Numbered from the stretch's first letter, positions 8,527 through 16,418 are shown. The stretch is DNA of 52,337 nt from CAZEDK01 sp964511025 (GCA_964511025.1 CAZEDK010000004.1:1-52337); one strand, 5' to 3'. Numbers and translations: made by a program. Notes: generated by a model from the sequence alone, not told the origin.

Positions 8527-8829
8527 CTATCTAAAAAATATTTTATTCATAAGCTCTTCAGAATTGTAACCTTTAAATTCTCCTTTTCCCTTTAATTCAT
8601 TAATCTCAACATATCCTTCTTTAATCATATTATCAGATTCTTCACTTAGATACTGAATCTGTTGTAGACTATTATTTTTAATGTCATCTAAAACAAGATG
8701 AATAATGTATTCATTAGGTTTAATGCCATACACTCCAGCATTTCTAGATAAAAAACTATAAAGCTTAGGAGCTAATTTAAGTCTTATTTCTTTTTTTGAA
8801 AATGAAGTATTAGCAGGCATTTGCCACAA
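8527..8829 (-). CDS. Probable antitoxin of the RelE-type pair
   Basis: A 100-aa protein just upstream of the toxin. Residues about 8-50 (SFSKKEIRLKLAPKLYSFLS, then helices) have the beta-strand/helix/helix layout of ribbon-helix-helix DNA-binding antitoxins. The C-terminal half is acidic and would wrap the toxin. The assignment rests mostly on position and size. The true start may be the second Met (8820). A promoter lies at 8851-8878, where autoregulation would be expected. Confidence 0.6.
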   Translation of the reverse strand: MWQMPANTSFSKKEIRLKLAPKLYSFLSRNAGVYGIKPNEYIIHLVLDDIKNNSLQQIQYLSEESDNMIKEGYVEINELKGKGEFKGYNSEELMNKIFFR

Positions 8830-8850
8830 AAATTACATATTTACTCCCTA

Positions 8851-8878
8851 ATTGTAGCATTATTTATGGAGAATACAA
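8851..8878 (-). promoter_or_regulatory. Predicted promoter of the toxin-antitoxin pair
   Basis: On the minus strand: TTGTAT (8873-8878), 16-nt spacer, TACAAT (8851-8856), 21 nt before the first ATG. Confidence 0.55.
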
Positions 8879-8917
8879 GGATTCTTTATGTTTTTATGTT
8901 TTTCCAACACATTTTAT

Positions 8918-8947
8918 TTGACATAATCGCAACAAAATTAATATGAT
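8918..8947 (+). promoter_or_regulatory. Predicted promoter of nadC
   Basis: TTGACA (8918-8923), 18-nt spacer, TATGAT (8942-8947), 30 nt before the nadC ATG. It lets nadC be transcribed independently of nadA. Confidence 0.7.
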
Positions 8948-8977
8948 CTTATCAGGTCATTTACTGCAATATAAAAA

Positions 8978-9982
8978 ATGAATCAGTCAATCTTCACAAA
9001 AAATACATACCAAAATTTCATACTCAAATACCTCAACGACACAATAGAATCAGACATTTATCCAAACGGTGACATCACAACAGAAGCTATTTTTGGAAAT
9101 ATAAACAAAACTGCAACAGCAAAAATCATTGCAAAAGAAAATGGAATAATAGCAGGCCTCGAAGAAATNNNNNNNNNNNNNNNNNNNNNNNNNNNNNNNN
9201 NNNNNNNNCCGGAGCCACACCTGCCCGAATCGGTACAGGCGGGTCGGGAATCCAGTAAACCAAAATTCCTTAATAAAAGTTCTCAGTTCTTTTTCAAAGA
9301 TGGAGATACAATCAAAAAAGGAGAAAGCATCCTAGAAATCACATCTAACATCAAAACTTTACTAAAAATCGAAAGAACTATTCTTAATCTACTTCAAAGA
9401 ATGAGCGGAATAGCTACTGAAACATATAAACTCAGTTCAAAACTCAAATTTGCAAAAATCGCAACAACTAGAAAAACACCACTTGGGTTAATAGATAAAA
9501 AAGCAGTAGTAGTTGGTGGAGGACTAAGTCACAGAATTAATTTAAGCGACGCTATTTTAATCAAAGATACTCACCTAGACACATTTGGAAGAGAAAATCT
9601 CGATAAAGCTCTGGAAAAAGTTCTTCATTCCCCCATTTTAAGGGGGGTTGGGGGGGTTGAATTCCTCGAAATCGAAGTTCTGAACAAAAAAGAAGCTATA
9701 CTAGCAGCAAAAACTTTCCAAAAAATACACTATACCCTATACCCTATACCCTATACCACCATAATAATGCTAGATAATTTTAGCCCGCAACAAGTAAAAG
9801 CAACAATCGCCATATTGAACAAAAAAAATATTCACAAAAACATAAAAATCGAAGTTTCAGGAGGAATAAATGCAAAAAACATAAAAAAATATGACATTCA
9901 AGGTGTAGATATTATCTCAGTAGGCTACATAACACATTCAGCAAAAGCATTGGATTTAAGTATGAAGATAACAAACATTTAA
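8978..9982 (+). CDS. nadC: Nicotinate-nucleotide pyrophosphorylase (carboxylating)
   Basis: NadC converts quinolinate and PRPP to nicotinate mononucleotide. Family motifs are ATTRKTPLG, VVGGGLSHRINLSDAILIKD, LEIEVLN, IIMLDNF and VSGGI. The N-terminal domain is interrupted by a run of 40 N followed by a GC-rich palindrome (9219-9243), and the translated stretch there fits no NadC. A C/G-run palindrome (9629-9660) gives the peptide HSPILRGVGG before LEIEVLN, and a TATACCC array (9731-9758) gives HYTLYPIPYT. All keep the frame. At 334 aa it exceeds the usual 280 or so. The gene is probably functional, but the gap must be closed to know. Confidence 0.9.
   Translation: MNQSIFTKNTYQNFILKYLNDTIESDIYPNGDITTEAIFGNINKTATAKIIAKENGIIAGLEEXXXXXXXXXXXXXXPEPHLPESVQAGRESSKPKFLNKSSQFFFKDGDTIKKGESILEITSNIKTLLKIERTILNLLQRMSGIATETYKLSSKLKFAKIATTRKTPLGLIDKKAVVVGGGLSHRINLSDAILIKDTHLDTFGRENLDKALEKVLHSPILRGVGGVEFLEIEVLNKKEAILAAKTFQKIHYTLYPIPYTTIIMLDNFSPQQVKATIAILNKKNIHKNIKIEVSGGINAKNIKKYDIQGVDIISVGYITHSAKALDLSMKITNI
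9169..9208. other. Assembly gap (40 N)
   Basis: Forty N lie inside nadC, directly before a REP-like palindrome that also occurs in aroA. The gap probably marks a repeat that broke assembly, and its true length is unknown. Confidence 0.98.
9219..9243 (+). repeat. GC-rich palindromic repeat in nadC
   Basis: The 25-nt sequence (ACCTGCCCGAAT, then GGTACAGGCGGG) matches 23016-23042 in aroA in the opposite orientation with one difference over the shared core. It can fold into a hairpin. Confidence 0.7.
9629..9660 (-). repeat. C/G-run palindrome in nadC
   Basis: CCCCCATTTTAAGGGGGG followed by TTGGGGGGG. It belongs to the same family as the repeats that bound the DUF559 cassettes, here without DUF559. 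Confidence 0.65.
9731..9758 (+). repeat. Heptanucleotide tandem array in nadC
   Basis: Four units of TATACCC (the last is TATACCA), translated in frame within NadC. Confidence 0.8.
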
Positions 9983-10125
9983 TTTAAATCAGAATCATTT
10001 CTTATATCTTCTAAGCTTAAATAAATTCTACGTTCTTTTCTCATCTCATGTATTTCTTCAACAACAATCTGCTCTATATCATCTTCAGAAATACCAATGC
10101 AATTTTTTTTTGTTAATTTTGACAT
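9979..10125 (-). CDS. Small acidic protein, 48 aa
   Basis: An ORF starting MSKLTKKNCIGISEDD with a charged helical middle (EEIHEMRKERRIYLSLED). It begins 8 nt after the HIT gene stop on the same strand, so it is probably the next gene of that operon. Its stop overlaps the nadC stop by 4 nt tail-to-tail. No family recognised. It is supported only by position, its ATG and codon pattern. Confidence 0.5.
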   Translation of the reverse strand: MSKLTKKNCIGISEDDIEQIVVEEIHEMRKERRIYLSLEDIRNDSDLN

Positions 10126-10133
10126 ATGAAAAA

Positions 10134-10451
10134 TTAATCCCACCCCATCAGATGCAAATGTACATGGAAAACTTCTTGTCCACCTTTTTCGTGCACGTTA
10201 AAAGTAAGTCTATAACCTTCACAACTATGTTTTTTAGCCAAATCTTTGGCAACTTTGATTAAATGTCCCATCAAAATTTCTTCACCTTCATTTATATCAG
10301 AAATTGTTGGGATATGTTTTTTCGGAACAACAAGGAAATGTACTGGAGCTTTTGGACTAATATCTTTGAAAGCAACACAAAACTCATCGCTGTATTCAAT
10401 TTTCGCAGGTATTTGACCTGCAACAATTTTACAAAAAATACATTGAGACAT
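10134..10451 (-). CDS. HIT-family nucleotide hydrolase (HinT-like)
   Basis: A 105-aa histidine-triad protein. It begins CIFCKIVAGQIPAKIEY (a CxxC that often binds zinc), contains ISPKAPVHFLVVPKKHI, and ends with the triad HVHLHLMGWD. HinT-like enzymes hydrolyse adenosine phosphoramidates and acyl-adenylates in the cytosol. It lies 6 nt after the sigma4/HARE gene and before the 48-aa ORF, so these three likely form one transcript. Confidence 0.93.
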   Translation of the reverse strand: MSQCIFCKIVAGQIPAKIEYSDEFCVAFKDISPKAPVHFLVVPKKHIPTISDINEGEEILMGHLIKVAKDLAKKHSCEGYRLTFNVHEKGGQEVFHVHLHLMGWD

Positions 10452-10457
10452 GAAAAT

Positions 10458-11549
10458 TTATTTAGCAACTTTTTTTGATCGTTCAGGCAGATCGTACTTT
10501 GCTCTACCAACTCTCACAAAATGTTTTTGAAGGTTCAATGAAACTGTTCCAACTTTCACATAACGCATTTTCATCACTTCTCTCATTATATCCTGTTTAG
10601 ACATTGGCCCACCTTTCTCTTCCAATAAATGCCTAATAACATCTTTCACAGCGCCATGAGTAAGGCCCCATTCCTTCAGACCATAAATTCCACGACCAAC
10701 CAATACAAATATATCTTTTTCTCTAATCAATTCATTATGCAGTGCCTGATGCCCACATTGTTTACTATCAAAACCGGCTTCCTGGATTTTATTAACAATT
10801 TCAATAAAATGCAAAGGCTTGCCTGATCTTCTTAGAATTATTCTAGCCTTATCGCGAACACTTCTTGGATGAACGTGTCTCCATTCTTTCAATCCAATAC
10901 CTTCAATAATAATCTTAAAGCGACAATCTACTTCCAAAGAAGCTTTGAAAAAATCCTGACTGAAATCAACTTTAATATCAGCAAGATTTTTATATGCTTT
11001 ATATCCCTCTTCTACAGACATAATATCTGAATGATTTTTGAACATTTTGTATGCATTTTTTTGAATCTCCTTGAGCCTGTTTAAATCCACAGCTTTCAAT
11101 ACGGCAAATGGTCTATATACATTTGTTTTTTCTATTTTGCACAGATCAGGATCTATATCAATAGCCAATCTTACAAAGTGTAGATCTATTTGAGATGTAT
11201 GATAAAGATTTTTAATAATTTCACTAACCAAATTCTCCAAGACCATCAGACCTCCATTAGCAACAATCAAATCATGGGCCATTTCATGAATGATTTTGAG
11301 TTTTGTATTAGCGGCAATACGTCTAAGTTTTTGTTTGCCACCTTTTTCAATTTGTCTCACACGTTCTCTTGTGACACTAAAAGACTTGCCTATCGATTCC
11401 AAAGTCCTTTTTGAACCTCCATCAAGAGAAAAACGTTTAATAACGACTTCTCTTTCTTTTTCAGTAAGAACCATCAAGATTTCCTCCATCAATTTTTGAA
11501 GGTTTAATTCCTTGATGTCGGAATCTGTATTAGCAAAAGTTGTATTCAT
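10458..11549 (-). CDS. Sigma-70 region 4 / HARE-HTH regulator, copy 1
   Basis: Residues about 15-80 are a sigma-70 region 4 helix-turn-helix (LTEKEREVVIKRF, then SVTRERVRQIEKGGKQKLRR) that would read a -35 element or bind the RNA polymerase flap. No region 2 or 3 is present. After a helical middle, residues 230-294 match a HARE-HTH winged helix (SGKPLHFIEIVNKI, then FVLVGRGIYGLKEWG), the domain of the RNA polymerase delta subunit. A further winged-helix-like unit follows (298-355). Because the -10-reading part is missing it is probably an RNA-polymerase-associated regulator and not a complete sigma factor. A paralogue with the same order lies at 39946. A good promoter is at 11585-11614. Confidence 0.8.
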   Translation of the reverse strand: MNTTFANTDSDIKELNLQKLMEEILMVLTEKEREVVIKRFSLDGGSKRTLESIGKSFSVTRERVRQIEKGGKQKLRRIAANTKLKIIHEMAHDLIVANGGLMVLENLVSEIIKNLYHTSQIDLHFVRLAIDIDPDLCKIEKTNVYRPFAVLKAVDLNRLKEIQKNAYKMFKNHSDIMSVEEGYKAYKNLADIKVDFSQDFFKASLEVDCRFKIIIEGIGLKEWRHVHPRSVRDKARIILRRSGKPLHFIEIVNKIQEAGFDSKQCGHQALHNELIREKDIFVLVGRGIYGLKEWGLTHGAVKDVIRHLLEEKGGPMSKQDIMREVMKMRYVKVGTVSLNLQKHFVRVGRAKYDLPERSKKVAK

Positions 11550-11584
11550 AGTAGATTTTTATTAGCACGTTCAAACTAGACTCG

Positions 11585-11614
11585 ATCATACAGAAAACAA
11601 AGAAGTGATGTCAA
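11585..11614 (-). promoter_or_regulatory. Predicted promoter of the sigma4/HARE-HIT operon
   Basis: Minus strand: TTGACA (11609-11614), 18-nt spacer, TATGAT (11585-11590), 35 nt before the ATG. Confidence 0.7.
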
Positions 11615-11662
11615 GCAAGAAATTTGTTTTTAACGCAAAAATGTATTTTCTTAAATAAAAAC

Positions 11663-11747
11663 TGGTGCCCAAGGAGGGACTCGAACCCTCAAGCCTTTCG
11701 GCACTGGTTCCTAAGACCAGCGTGTCTACCAATTTCACCACCTGGGC
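11663..11747 (-). tRNA. tRNA-Leu (anticodon TAG)
   Basis: An 85-nt class-II tRNA on the minus strand. The acceptor GCCCAGG pairs with CTTGGGC, then A and an encoded CCA. The anticodon stem CTGGT/ACCAG encloses loop CTTAGGA (anticodon TAG). There is a long variable arm, and the T arm has GGTTCGAGTCC. Confidence 0.95.
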
Positions 11748-11896
11748 AAAGCTCAACTCTATAGAAATTTTTCCAAAATTTATATAGAGTTGCTCTCCGT
11801 TCCATAGCTTCTTTAGGGAAGCTATTCCACTACGAGACGCTTTTCTCGCAGCTCTTGGCACCTAGGCAAAGCTCAACTCTATAGAAATTTTTCCAA
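11741..11896 (-). repeat. Duplicated 5' flank of tRNA-Leu
   Basis: A 36-nt sequence covering the first bases of tRNA-Leu and its upstream region (11741-11776) recurs at 11861-11896 with one change. Between them lie small hairpins (for example ATAGCTTC/GAAGCTAT) that do not fold as a full tRNA. This is a remnant of a local duplication. Confidence 0.6.
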
Positions 11897-11997
11897 TAGA
11901 CTTATTGCGCAAAGAGAATTTAAGTAATTTCCTTCGAAAATACAAGCTTTTTTGTAACTGCTCGCCACTTTGTATCATTGAGTCAATTTCATCGAAG

Positions 11998-12050
11998 TGT
12001 CATCCCAGACTTCGATCTGGGATCCAGTAGGCTAAACTTGTTTGTATTTT
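11998..12050 (+). repeat. TGTCATCCCAGA palindrome repeat, copy 1
   Basis: It holds the palindrome CCCAGACTTCGATCTGGG followed by about 30 nt of conserved flank (ATCCAGTAGG, then TTGTTTGTATTT). The same 50 nt occur inverted at 35128-35178. The rest of the 11900-12425 intergenic region holds this repeat and the hairpin element at 12084. Confidence 0.7.
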
Positions 12051-12083
12051 AACCTGAAATAATGTTTTAGATTGCTGGCTAGT

Positions 12084-12335
12084 CAACTCACCCCTTTGTC
12101 CCCTCTCTTTTGAAAAAAGAGGGGATAATAAGGGTCTTGGTAAAAAATAAGATACCTAAATTGTGCTAGATTTTGTTTTAGATTCTTTTGTTCAAATACA
12201 GGAGTTTATCGAGATAAATGACTGGATTTGCAACAAAGAAAATAAAGCTAAAGATAGTGCAAGGTAGGTGTTTTATTTTTTGCCAAGACCCTAATAAGTT
12301 AATAAAAAGAGAAGGTGGATCAAGGGAGTGAGTTG
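12084..12335. repeat. 252-nt long imperfect hairpin element
   Basis: The two halves are inverted copies: CAACTCAC at 12084 matches AGTGAGTTG at 12327-12335, GGGTCTTGG (12132-12140) matches CCAAGACCC, and the arms run to a centre at TTTATC-GA-GATAAA (12205-12218). Identity looks about 70-75 % with a few gaps. There is no ORF. It could be a MITE with full dyad symmetry or a structured RNA. Confidence 0.65.
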
Positions 12336-12425
12336 AACCGATGAACAATTAAGAAATTTCTCTTGCAAAAATAGCTTATTTCAATAATATGTAGTTGTAT
12401 CAATTATTTATTCAACTACAAACAA

Positions 12426-12800
12426 ATGAAGTTTTTTACTTTTACTGAAGCAAATAAAACTCTTCCGCTGGTAAGTCAGATCGCAAAAGATATACAAAAA
12501 TACTGGCACCAACTGTCCGAACTAAAAAAAGAATGCGAAAATGGACACAAAGATAAAGAAATGTTTGCAATTGAAACAATAAACAAACTGCAATTTTGCG
12601 TACTGGAACTCAAGGAAATAGGCTGTGAACTAAAGGATTTTGAAATTGGTCTTGTGAATTTTCCAGCAAAACTTGGCAACAAAATTGTATATTTGTGTTG
12701 GCATCTTGGAGAAACTGAAATCAGATACTGGCACGAAGAAAACGAAAATTTCAAAGGCAGAAGAATGGTAGATGAGAGGTTTTTGTTGGCGCATAGTTGA
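12426..12800 (+). CDS. DUF2203 family protein
   Basis: A 124-aa protein with the DUF2203 pattern: FTFTEANKTLPLVSQIAKDI at the start, a helical middle, and DFEIGLVNFPAKLGNKIVYLCWHLGETEIRYWHE split over 77-110, ending in FKGRR. The function of the family is unknown. It is cytosolic. It stands alone between repeats and a minus-strand group. Confidence 0.85.
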   Translation: MKFFTFTEANKTLPLVSQIAKDIQKYWHQLSELKKECENGHKDKEMFAIETINKLQFCVLELKEIGCELKDFEIGLVNFPAKLGNKIVYLCWHLGETEIRYWHEENENFKGRRMVDERFLLAHS

Positions 12801-12836
12801 GTTTATTGACAAAATATTACCTTCTACAAAAAAAGA

Positions 12837-13106
12837 TTAAGCGGATCTTATACTATATTTATTTATGATATCTTGAATAACTTCTGGTGGCAAAAGTGAA
12901 GATGAAGGTATGTCCCCTTGTTTCACAAAGCCTTCATTTATCTGTTCTTTGAGGCAATCAATTGCGGCTCTGGTTGCACCTCCAATAATTGCTACTTCAT
13001 AGAAATCATCAGATTGTTGAGTTTTTTTGGATTCGCCATGATCACGTGTAGTATCGAGTTGTTTATCAAACTCTCCATCATGGAATATAAATCTTTCAAA
13101 AAACAT
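12837..13106 (-). CDS. Hypothetical protein, 89 aa
   Basis: No family recognised. It is a polar, acidic protein with a short hydrophobic patch (VAIIGGATRAAIDCL, about 38-52). It is the last of three minus-strand genes spaced 22 and 33 nt apart (14142 to 12837), probably one transcript. Confidence 0.5.
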   Translation of the reverse strand: MFFERFIFHDGEFDKQLDTTRDHGESKKTQQSDDFYEVAIIGGATRAAIDCLKEQINEGFVKQGDIPSSSLLPPEVIQDIINKYSIRSA

Positions 13107-13128
13107 TTTTAAACAAAGTATTATTTTC

Positions 13129-13770
13129 TTAATATGCAGCTCCAGTCGCTACAGAGACTGTAGGAGCAGTAACAGGTGTAGGTCTATATATATTAGAAGG
13201 CGCTTGATCAAATCTCATTGTTCCTCCTGCAATTAATCTATCGTCAATATTTATTTCACTGTTTACTCTATCAACATGATGAGTTGCTAATTGAGTTAGC
13301 AGTTCATCAGTAATATCTAATTCTCTTACATCAACAACCTGACCTTCAATATGTACTAATAATTTCAATCCATCCACACTTGTTGCGATATGATAACCAT
13401 CTAATCTAACTCTAACTCCCCGTACTGCTCTTTCACATTCATCTTGACTACCATAATCACGACCACTTAGAGTCTTTAATCTATTTAGCATTTCACCTAT
13501 CATCTTCTTTGCTACTTCAAATCCTTCTCCTATAGCAATAAGTTCCACCTTTTTCTGACCTTTGTTGGCTCCAGGTATAACCACTTTATTATGACGTTCC
13601 AGACTAGCAACTGTCAATTCACATTTTCTACATTCTCGATCAAGTCCTTCATCCGTCGTCACTACTTCACCTTTTAACTCAGTTTTTGGAGCCTCTTTTC
13701 CAGAACCCTCCGGTCCTCCAAAAACCCTTCTACCTTCAAATAATCCGAATTTGATTGTATTTTTTAACAT
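13129..13770 (-). CDS. Hypothetical protein, 213 aa
   Basis: No family recognised. The N-terminus is basic and Gly-rich. Residues about 45-51 hold a CRKCELT cysteine pair. The centre is mixed alpha/beta (VELIAIGEGFEVAKKMIGEM), and the C-terminus is Thr/Val/Ala-rich with TAPTVSVATG. There is no signal peptide. Middle gene of the 14142-12837 group. Confidence 0.55.
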   Translation of the reverse strand: MLKNTIKFGLFEGRRVFGGPEGSGKEAPKTELKGEVVTTDEGLDRECRKCELTVASLERHNKVVIPGANKGQKKVELIAIGEGFEVAKKMIGEMLNRLKTLSGRDYGSQDECERAVRGVRVRLDGYHIATSVDGLKLLVHIEGQVVDVRELDITDELLTQLATHHVDRVNSEINIDDRLIAGGTMRFDQAPSNIYRPTPVTAPTVSVATGAAY

Positions 13771-13803
13771 ATTTTTTGATTTAGAAATTATTGTTAATTT
13801 TTA

Positions 13804-14142
13804 TTAAACTGCCTGTAGCATATCATCAAGATTTGCAATTTCTTGCTCTTCTTGCTGTTTTTCTTTTTGCTCCTCTTCAAGTCTTATTTTTTTTTCAAAT
13901 TCTGCAATTTGAGCTTTTTTGTCCGCAATATATTTGTTAAGTGCGTTCAAATACGCTTGTTTCCATTTGATTCTCTGCTCTTGATCGGCAACCGCATCAA
14001 AATCCGGCCGCATTGGTTTGTTATTTTCATCATAATTAATCTCAATATTATTTGGATCTTTGATCGGAGCTATCCTGACAGGTTTTGCAGGAACAGCTGA
14101 ATCATCAGAACCGGAACCTTGAGTTGTTTGGTCGTCTGACAT
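13804..14142 (-). CDS. Hypothetical acidic coiled-coil protein, 112 aa
   Basis: The Ser/Asp-rich start (MSDDQTTQGSGSDD) is followed by a linker with prolines and then, from about residue 60, a Lys/Glu/Gln coiled coil ending in IANLDDMLQAV. No family recognised. First gene of its group, with a promoter at 14189-14217. Confidence 0.55.
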   Translation of the reverse strand: MSDDQTTQGSGSDDSAVPAKPVRIAPIKDPNNIEINYDENNKPMRPDFDAVADQEQRIKWKQAYLNALNKYIADKKAQIAEFEKKIRLEEEQKEKQQEEQEIANLDDMLQAV

Positions 14143-14188
14143 TTTATAAAAATTTTAAATTCTGAATTTTGAATTGTTAAATCTTTTC

Positions 14189-14217
14189 ATTATATCACAA
14201 ATTTATAAATTTTCCAA
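14189..14217 (-). promoter_or_regulatory. Predicted promoter of the 14142-12837 gene group
   Basis: Minus strand: TTGGAA (14212-14217), 17-nt spacer, TATAAT (14189-14194), 46 nt before the ATG. Confidence 0.65.
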
Positions 14218-14222
14218 AAAAA

Positions 14223-14349
14223 TAAATTGGATCAATCGTTTTTTAGTTTAAAGAAATAAAATTTTAACAAAGAATTGTATCAGAATCTAAGTTCTAATTT
14301 TGTTGTTGGTTTTTAATCCCCCCAGCCCCCTTTCATCTAGAGGGGGAGT
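14223..14349. repeat. Half copy of the DUF559-type element family
   Basis: It matches the right half of the 5712-6039 element read from its end: GGATCAATC, TTTTTTAGTTT, then ATTTTGTTG(T/A)TGGTTTT and CCCCCCAGCCCCCTTTCAT. DUF559 and the other half are missing. A similar end is at about 14494. Confidence 0.65.
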
Positions 14350-14386
14350 CGGAACATCTATTTCGAATAGTGTTTCTGTACATGCG

Positions 14387-14457
14387 AAGTTAGGGGAATG
14401 GTACAGTTTATGACCATTTTCCTAACTTGCCAGCCCGACATAGTCATTCTGGCGGGG
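14387..14457. repeat. Hairpin plus REP-like repeat in the 14350-14678 gap
   Basis: AAGTTAGGGGAATGGT (14387-14402) pairs with 14413-14428 with two mismatches. The following 14430-14457 is the REP-like repeat shared with 401-428. The remaining bases to 14678 are C/T-rich and hold nothing else I can name. Confidence 0.6.
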
Positions 14458-14678
14458 GAGAGCGTCCTAAACTTTTTGCTTTACTAGAATTTTGGATCTG
14501 CTGACTTTTAGATTTGCTTGAATTTAGGATAGCGAACCGCATGTACAGTATTGTCCGACGTACATTTTAAGTTTAAGTTTTTCTTTCCCGCATTTTTCTA
14601 TTTCCCGCAAAACAAAATTTTTCTGTTTTGGGCGTAGGGCAGAGGTGTTAGGGGTGAATGCCTGGAGACCAAAACTCC

Positions 14679-16418
14679 TTATTTAAATTTAAAGTTAGGT
14701 TTAAAAATATTGTCATGTAATTTATTAAATTCTTCTTTGATCCAACCATTACTTGTTATTTTGTTAGAATATATCAAGTTTGCTAAAAAATTATTAAAAT
14801 CTGTTTCTTGTGAATGTCCATTATAACTATGTTTTTCCTCTAGTAATTCAATCAAAGTATAACTGTCTGCCATAGGCATTACATTTTCTAAATCACCTAT
14901 GTAAATAATTTCTATAGGAGCAAAAATTTGTTCTTGTAAATAGCTAAATTCTTTTACTTTTTCGCGTATAAATCTTTGTATTTTTCCATGCATTGGAATT
15001 CGCTCATAAGTTATTATTACCGGATATATTTTTGTAATATTTATATCTATTTCAGGTATTTTTTTATTTCTTATTTTTTGTACTGCTGTTTCTATTTGTT
15101 GCGAAGCTTTTTTTACTAGTCCTTCAATAAATTGTTTATCCTTTAACCAATCACCAGTATATTTGAAAGTTTCATTGAACTGACGAGATTTGGCTTCAAG
15201 AATAATTAGAGCATCCCCTTGTATTAGTATTGCATCTCCGACCTCTTCATTGTCTACCGTAGATTCTGGAGGTATATAATAAAAAAATATTTTTTCATTC
15301 TTAGTTGCCATAAGTTGGCAAAGGGTTTTTATATATTCTTGAAATAGCAAACCTCTATAATTGGTAAGATCATTTACTAGTTTATTTATTTCATTTTTTT
15401 CTGAGTTTTGAATCCTACTTTTTGGTAACCATATAATATTTTGGGTTGTTTTCTTAAGTAAACAGGCAAAATTTGCACAAACCAACTTTCCATTATCAAG
15501 TTTGATTAAAGGCGTTTTAGTGAAAAGGTCTAGATTATATCCAATTGGCGTGTGGCTAAGTTGATCAACATTTAGTTCAATTAAAATTTTCTTTTTTATT
15601 TCAGAAAAACCAATAGTTAAATTTTCTATAATAGAGTATGCAGTTTTTGATTTTATAATTAAATTTTCAAAAAAAGTTTTTGGATCAATAATAGTAGTTT
15701 GCTTTAATAGAGTATCTGTTTTTGCAAATAAAGGTGTGGATAATGCAAAACTTAAAGCAATTGCTTCTTCAGTTGTAATACCAACATTTTTAGTGAAAAA
15801 ATCTGCAAAACTATCATAGCGACTGAAATTTAATTTTTTTGATTCTATGATATACATATGCCATGTTCTAATAAATGCGTTAGGAATATCTAAATTAGTA
15901 TTTAAATATCCATTTCGAATCACAAATTGAAAAAAACTTTCTAAGTTGCCAAGCTCATGTGTATGTTTGTCATATTCGCTATGGAAATCTTGTGCAGCTA
16001 ATATAATTTTAGATATATTAACTAAAGGTATTGGTATTTCTGTCTCAATATCATTTCTTCCATAGGCTATAGCTAATTTGCGTAGAATATTTAACGGACC
16101 TAAGGCAAATAAGACTGTTTTCTCATCAGAAGAATCTTTATTAACTCTTCTTAGTGTGCTTTGTGGGAAAAATTGTTGAGCTAAAAATTCTTGCGGATCT
16201 AAGATGTCATTTCTTCTTAATGATAAAAAAGCTTCGATTTTAGCAAAGAGATCAAGCCATTGAAACGCAGGATATTCAGATATTATTTGTATAATTTCAT
16301 TTAATCCTATTTTTTTTGAAAATAAACTTTCATGACCTAATACTACAAACATTTTGTCGTAAATATTTTCCATAATCATTCTATTAAATCGTTTTCGCAG
16401 AGCTAACGGAGAAAACAC
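14679..16418 (-). CDS. PD-(D/E)XK nuclease-like protein, unknown role
   Basis: A 579-aa protein. The first 300 residues are helical and unrecognised. From about 350 there is a restriction-endonuclease-like pattern: GLLFQEY with Glu361, then GDAILIQGDALIILEAKSRQ with Asp395, Glu408 and Lys410, i.e. E...D-x12-ExK. After it come a helix and more strands. This fits a PD-(D/E)XK nuclease (NERD/Mrr-like region). It could be a defence or repair protein. No partner gene is adjacent, and repeats lie on both sides. The likely start is the internal Met at 16379 or 16373, because the first 13-15 residues are basic and repeat-derived. Confidence 0.6.
   Translation of the reverse strand: MFSPLALRKRFNRMIMENIYDKMFVVLGHESLFSKKIGLNEIIQIISEYPAFQWLDLFAKIEAFLSLRRNDILDPQEFLAQQFFPQSTLRRVNKDSSDEKTVLFALGPLNILRKLAIAYGRNDIETEIPIPLVNISKIILAAQDFHSEYDKHTHELGNLESFFQFVIRNGYLNTNLDIPNAFIRTWHMYIIESKKLNFSRYDSFADFFTKNVGITTEEAIALSFALSTPLFAKTDTLLKQTTIIDPKTFFENLIIKSKTAYSIIENLTIGFSEIKKKILIELNVDQLSHTPIGYNLDLFTKTPLIKLDNGKLVCANFACLLKKTTQNIIWLPKSRIQNSEKNEINKLVNDLTNYRGLLFQEYIKTLCQLMATKNEKIFFYYIPPESTVDNEEVGDAILIQGDALIILEAKSRQFNETFKYTGDWLKDKQFIEGLVKKASQQIETAVQKIRNKKIPEIDINITKIYPVIITYERIPMHGKIQRFIREKVKEFSYLQEQIFAPIEIIYIGDLENVMPMADSYTLIELLEEKHSYNGHSQETDFNNFLANLIYSNKITSNGWIKEEFNKLHDNIFKPNFKFK

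Noticed and set aside
11586..11861. Minus-strand 91-aa ORF
   Set aside because: It runs through tRNA-Leu and the duplicated flank. The tRNA explains the sequence.
14494..14520. Second end of the element at 14223
   Set aside because: It resembles an element end but in direct orientation and with several mismatches, so it cannot be assigned to that copy.
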